A stretch of DNA of 6,780 bases from Ramlibacter sp. (lineage in GTDB: Bacteria; Pseudomonadota; Gammaproteobacteria; Burkholderiales; Burkholderiaceae_C): contig JANXVP010000339.1 in assembly GCA_025351615.1 (NCBI GenBank), positions 1 to 6,780 on the forward strand, read 5' to 3'. The notes under the pieces are model-generated. The model was given only the letters and a program-made list of their open reading frames with translations. It was not told the origin of the DNA and did no database searches. Below are positions 5,445-6,780 of this stretch, piece by piece. The translations under genes were made by a program, and so were the position numbers. The stretch's first letter is position 1. Every line of letters starts with the position of its first letter.

Positions 5445-6683
5445 ATGGCAATTGATCTGGTCGATGAGCTCACCAGCTTCAACGCCGGCCGCGACCCGCA
5501 GCGGCTGGCGATGAAGTACGCCAAGCTGCGTGCCAGCCCGTTCCTGTTCCTGCGCGGCACCTGCCATCTTTTCTATGCCCGGCTGCCGAAGGAGAAGGTC
5601 TTCACGGATGCTCCGGTGGGCTGGATCTGCGGGGACCTGCACTTCGAGAATTTCGGCACGTACAAGGCGGCCAACCGGCTGGTGTACTACGACATCAACG
5701 ATTTCGACGAGGCGCTGCTCGCACCGGTGACCTGGGAGCTGGTGCGGCTGCTCACGAGCATCCTGGTCGCCCGGCAAGACCTGCATCTCAAACGTGCCGG
5801 CGCGGCTCGCCTGTGCAAAGCGGTGATTGATGCCTACGCCCAGGCCCTCGCGAACGGTAAGGCCAGCTGGGTCGATCGCGACACCGCGCACGGCCCCATA
5901 CAGCAGCTTCTGCAGGGTTTGAAAGAGCGAAAGCGGCCGCAGTTCCTGGATCGCCGCACAACACTGAAAGGCCGGCTTCGTTCCATCCGCTGCGACGGCA
6001 AGTACGCGCTCGAGGCAACGCAGGAGCAGAAGCGCCACGTCATCGATCTGGTTAACAGGTATGCGTCGAGCGTCGATCGGCCGGAGTTCTTCAAAGTGCT
6101 CGATGTCGCCAGGCGGATCGCAGGAACGGGAAGTCTCGGCGTTGAACGGTACGTCGTACTGGTCCAAGGAAAAGGGTCGCCGGCCGGCAACTATCTGCTC
6201 GATCTCAAACTGGCACAGCGCTCCTCGCTCGAAAGCAGGGTCAAGGTCAAGCAACCTCGATGGAAATTGCGGGCGGACCGGGTGGTCGCGCTGCAGCAGC
6301 GGCTGCAGGCGGTTTCGCCGGCGTTCCTGGCCCATGTCGGCGCGGGCAGGAAATCTTATGTCCTGCGCGAGCTGCAGCCCAGCGAAGACCGGCTGGCCAT
6401 CGGTGACCGGAACGTTTCTCCCGACGAGATCGAATCCTTGCTGCGGCAGATGGGTCAGCTGGCCGCCTGGGCCCAGTTGCGAAGTTCGGGGCGACAGGGC
6501 TCCGCTGTCGCGGATGCGTTGATCGCCTTCGGCGCCGCCCGGAACAAGTGGACACGCGCCCTGATGAAAGCCGCCCAACTGTGCGCCGAACAGGTCACCG
6601 ACGATTGGCAAACCTACTGCGTTGCTTACGACAAGGGAGCGTTCCGGCCACGCCCGACGAGAAAGGCCGGAATCAGGGCTTGA
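5445..6683 (+). CDS. DUF2252 family protein, kinase-like motifs in permuted order
   Basis: A 412-residue protein of the uncharacterised DUF2252 family. Recognisable family segments in order are RASPFLFLRG (29-38), GDLHFENFG (63-71), YYDINDFDEALLAPVTWELVR (81-101), DVARRIAGTGSLGVERYVVL (220-239), LLDLKLA (251-257) and YVLRELQP (305-312). Near the C terminus AWAQLRSSG (341-349) has Gln where many relatives, as I recall them, have His (AHARSG). GDLHxxNFG followed by an NDFDEA segment resembles the catalytic loop and metal-binding Asp of aminoglycoside phosphotransferases, while the glycine-rich loop and lysine come later, as in a circular permutation. No signal peptide or transmembrane segment is seen, so it is probably cytoplasmic. 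An in-frame TAA at 5436-5438 fixes ATG 5445 as the earliest start. Divergent from phoD, so shared regulation is possible. The biochemical function is unknown; phosphoryl transfer is an inference from motifs. Confidence 0.88.
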   Translation: MAIDLVDELTSFNAGRDPQRLAMKYAKLRASPFLFLRGTCHLFYARLPKEKVFTDAPVGWICGDLHFENFGTYKAANRLVYYDINDFDEALLAPVTWELVRLLTSILVARQDLHLKRAGAARLCKAVIDAYAQALANGKASWVDRDTAHGPIQQLLQGLKERKRPQFLDRRTTLKGRLRSIRCDGKYALEATQEQKRHVIDLVNRYASSVDRPEFFKVLDVARRIAGTGSLGVERYVVLVQGKGSPAGNYLLDLKLAQRSSLESRVKVKQPRWKLRADRVVALQQRLQAVSPAFLAHVGAGRKSYVLRELQPSEDRLAIGDRNVSPDEIESLLRQMGQLAAWAQLRSSGRQGSAVADALIAFGAARNKWTRALMKAAQLCAEQVTDDWQTYCVAYDKGAFRPRPTRKAGIRA

Positions 6684-6780
6684 TCCGCTTCCAGCTGGAC
6701 GGGCCGAAGGCGTCGGCACCGTTGGATCGGTATCGGGGCACGGCATATCCTGCCTTTCCGGATGCTTTGACTGACGGCTG
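6673..6780 (-). CDS. possible C-terminal end of an unidentified gene (partial)
   Basis: On the minus strand a frame enters from the right edge and gives 35 residues (QPSVKASGKA at the left end, SSWKRIKP at the right end) before TGA at 6675-6673. The piece GYAVPRYRSNGADAFG has a protein-like composition, but I recognise no family. If real, it is convergent with the DUF2252 gene and their ends overlap by 11 bp. The two other minus-strand frames are also open here, so the evidence is weak; sequence to the right of the window would settle it. Confidence 0.3.
   Translation of the reverse strand, partial: QPSVKASGKAGYAVPRYRSNGADAFGPSSWKRIKP

Noticed and set aside
5331..6746. A 471-codon open frame on the minus strand opposite the DUF2252 gene
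   Set aside because: It is a mirror frame kept open by high GC. Its protein is low-complexity and without known motifs, while the opposite strand has clear DUF2252 signatures along its whole length.

Overview
The window is about 65-70% GC by eye and densely coding, with no mobile element, CRISPR array, tRNA or rRNA visible. The exopolyphosphatase is of a type I associate with Burkholderiales (Betaproteobacteria), possibly near Comamonadaceae. It has phrases such as YLKETVRQGNGLDE and RLVVDIGGRSTELILGQ, and a full-length C-terminal HD-like region. The lineage is inferred from memory of protein style, not from a search. The content looks chromosomal and housekeeping or nutritional.

Layout from left to right: (1) the 3' end of a Leu/Ile/Val-type ABC transporter substrate-binding protein, + strand, 1-237. 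(2) ppx, exopolyphosphatase, + strand, 304-1788, with an extended -10 promoter in the short gap before it. (3) A CYTH-CHAD protein, - strand, 1816-3297, convergent with ppx and separated from it by only 27 bp. (4) A 300-bp gap (3298-3597) with an AT-rich patch, a Shine-Dalgarno-led small ORF on the + strand and a strong stem-loop just past the phosphatase gene. (5) phoD, a Tat-exported PhoD-family phosphatase/phosphodiesterase, - strand, 3598-5208. (6) A 236-bp divergent regulatory region (5209-5444) with a Pho-box-like direct repeat, a 12-bp perfect palindrome, inverted repeats and a near-consensus sigma70 promoter. (7) A DUF2252 family gene, + strand, 5445-6683. (8) The possible end of another - strand gene at the right edge.

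The common theme is phosphate. Ppx degrades polyphosphate. CYTH-CHAD proteins hydrolyse triphosphate and/or bind polyphosphate through the CHAD helices. PhoD releases phosphate from esters outside the cytoplasm, and its upstream region carries a plausible PhoB site. No polyphosphate kinase is in the window.

The least explained gene is the DUF2252 protein. Its motifs look like a phosphotransferase/kinase fold in permuted order: the catalytic-loop-like GDLHFENFG and DFDE-like segments come first, and the glycine-rich GTGSLG and lysine segments come after them. Its promoter is placed so that the mRNA would begin at or next to the start codon (leaderless). Other points worth a second look are a cysteine-free PhoD in which Asp appears to replace the family's iron-binding Cys, the Pho-box candidate, and the palindrome between the divergent genes.
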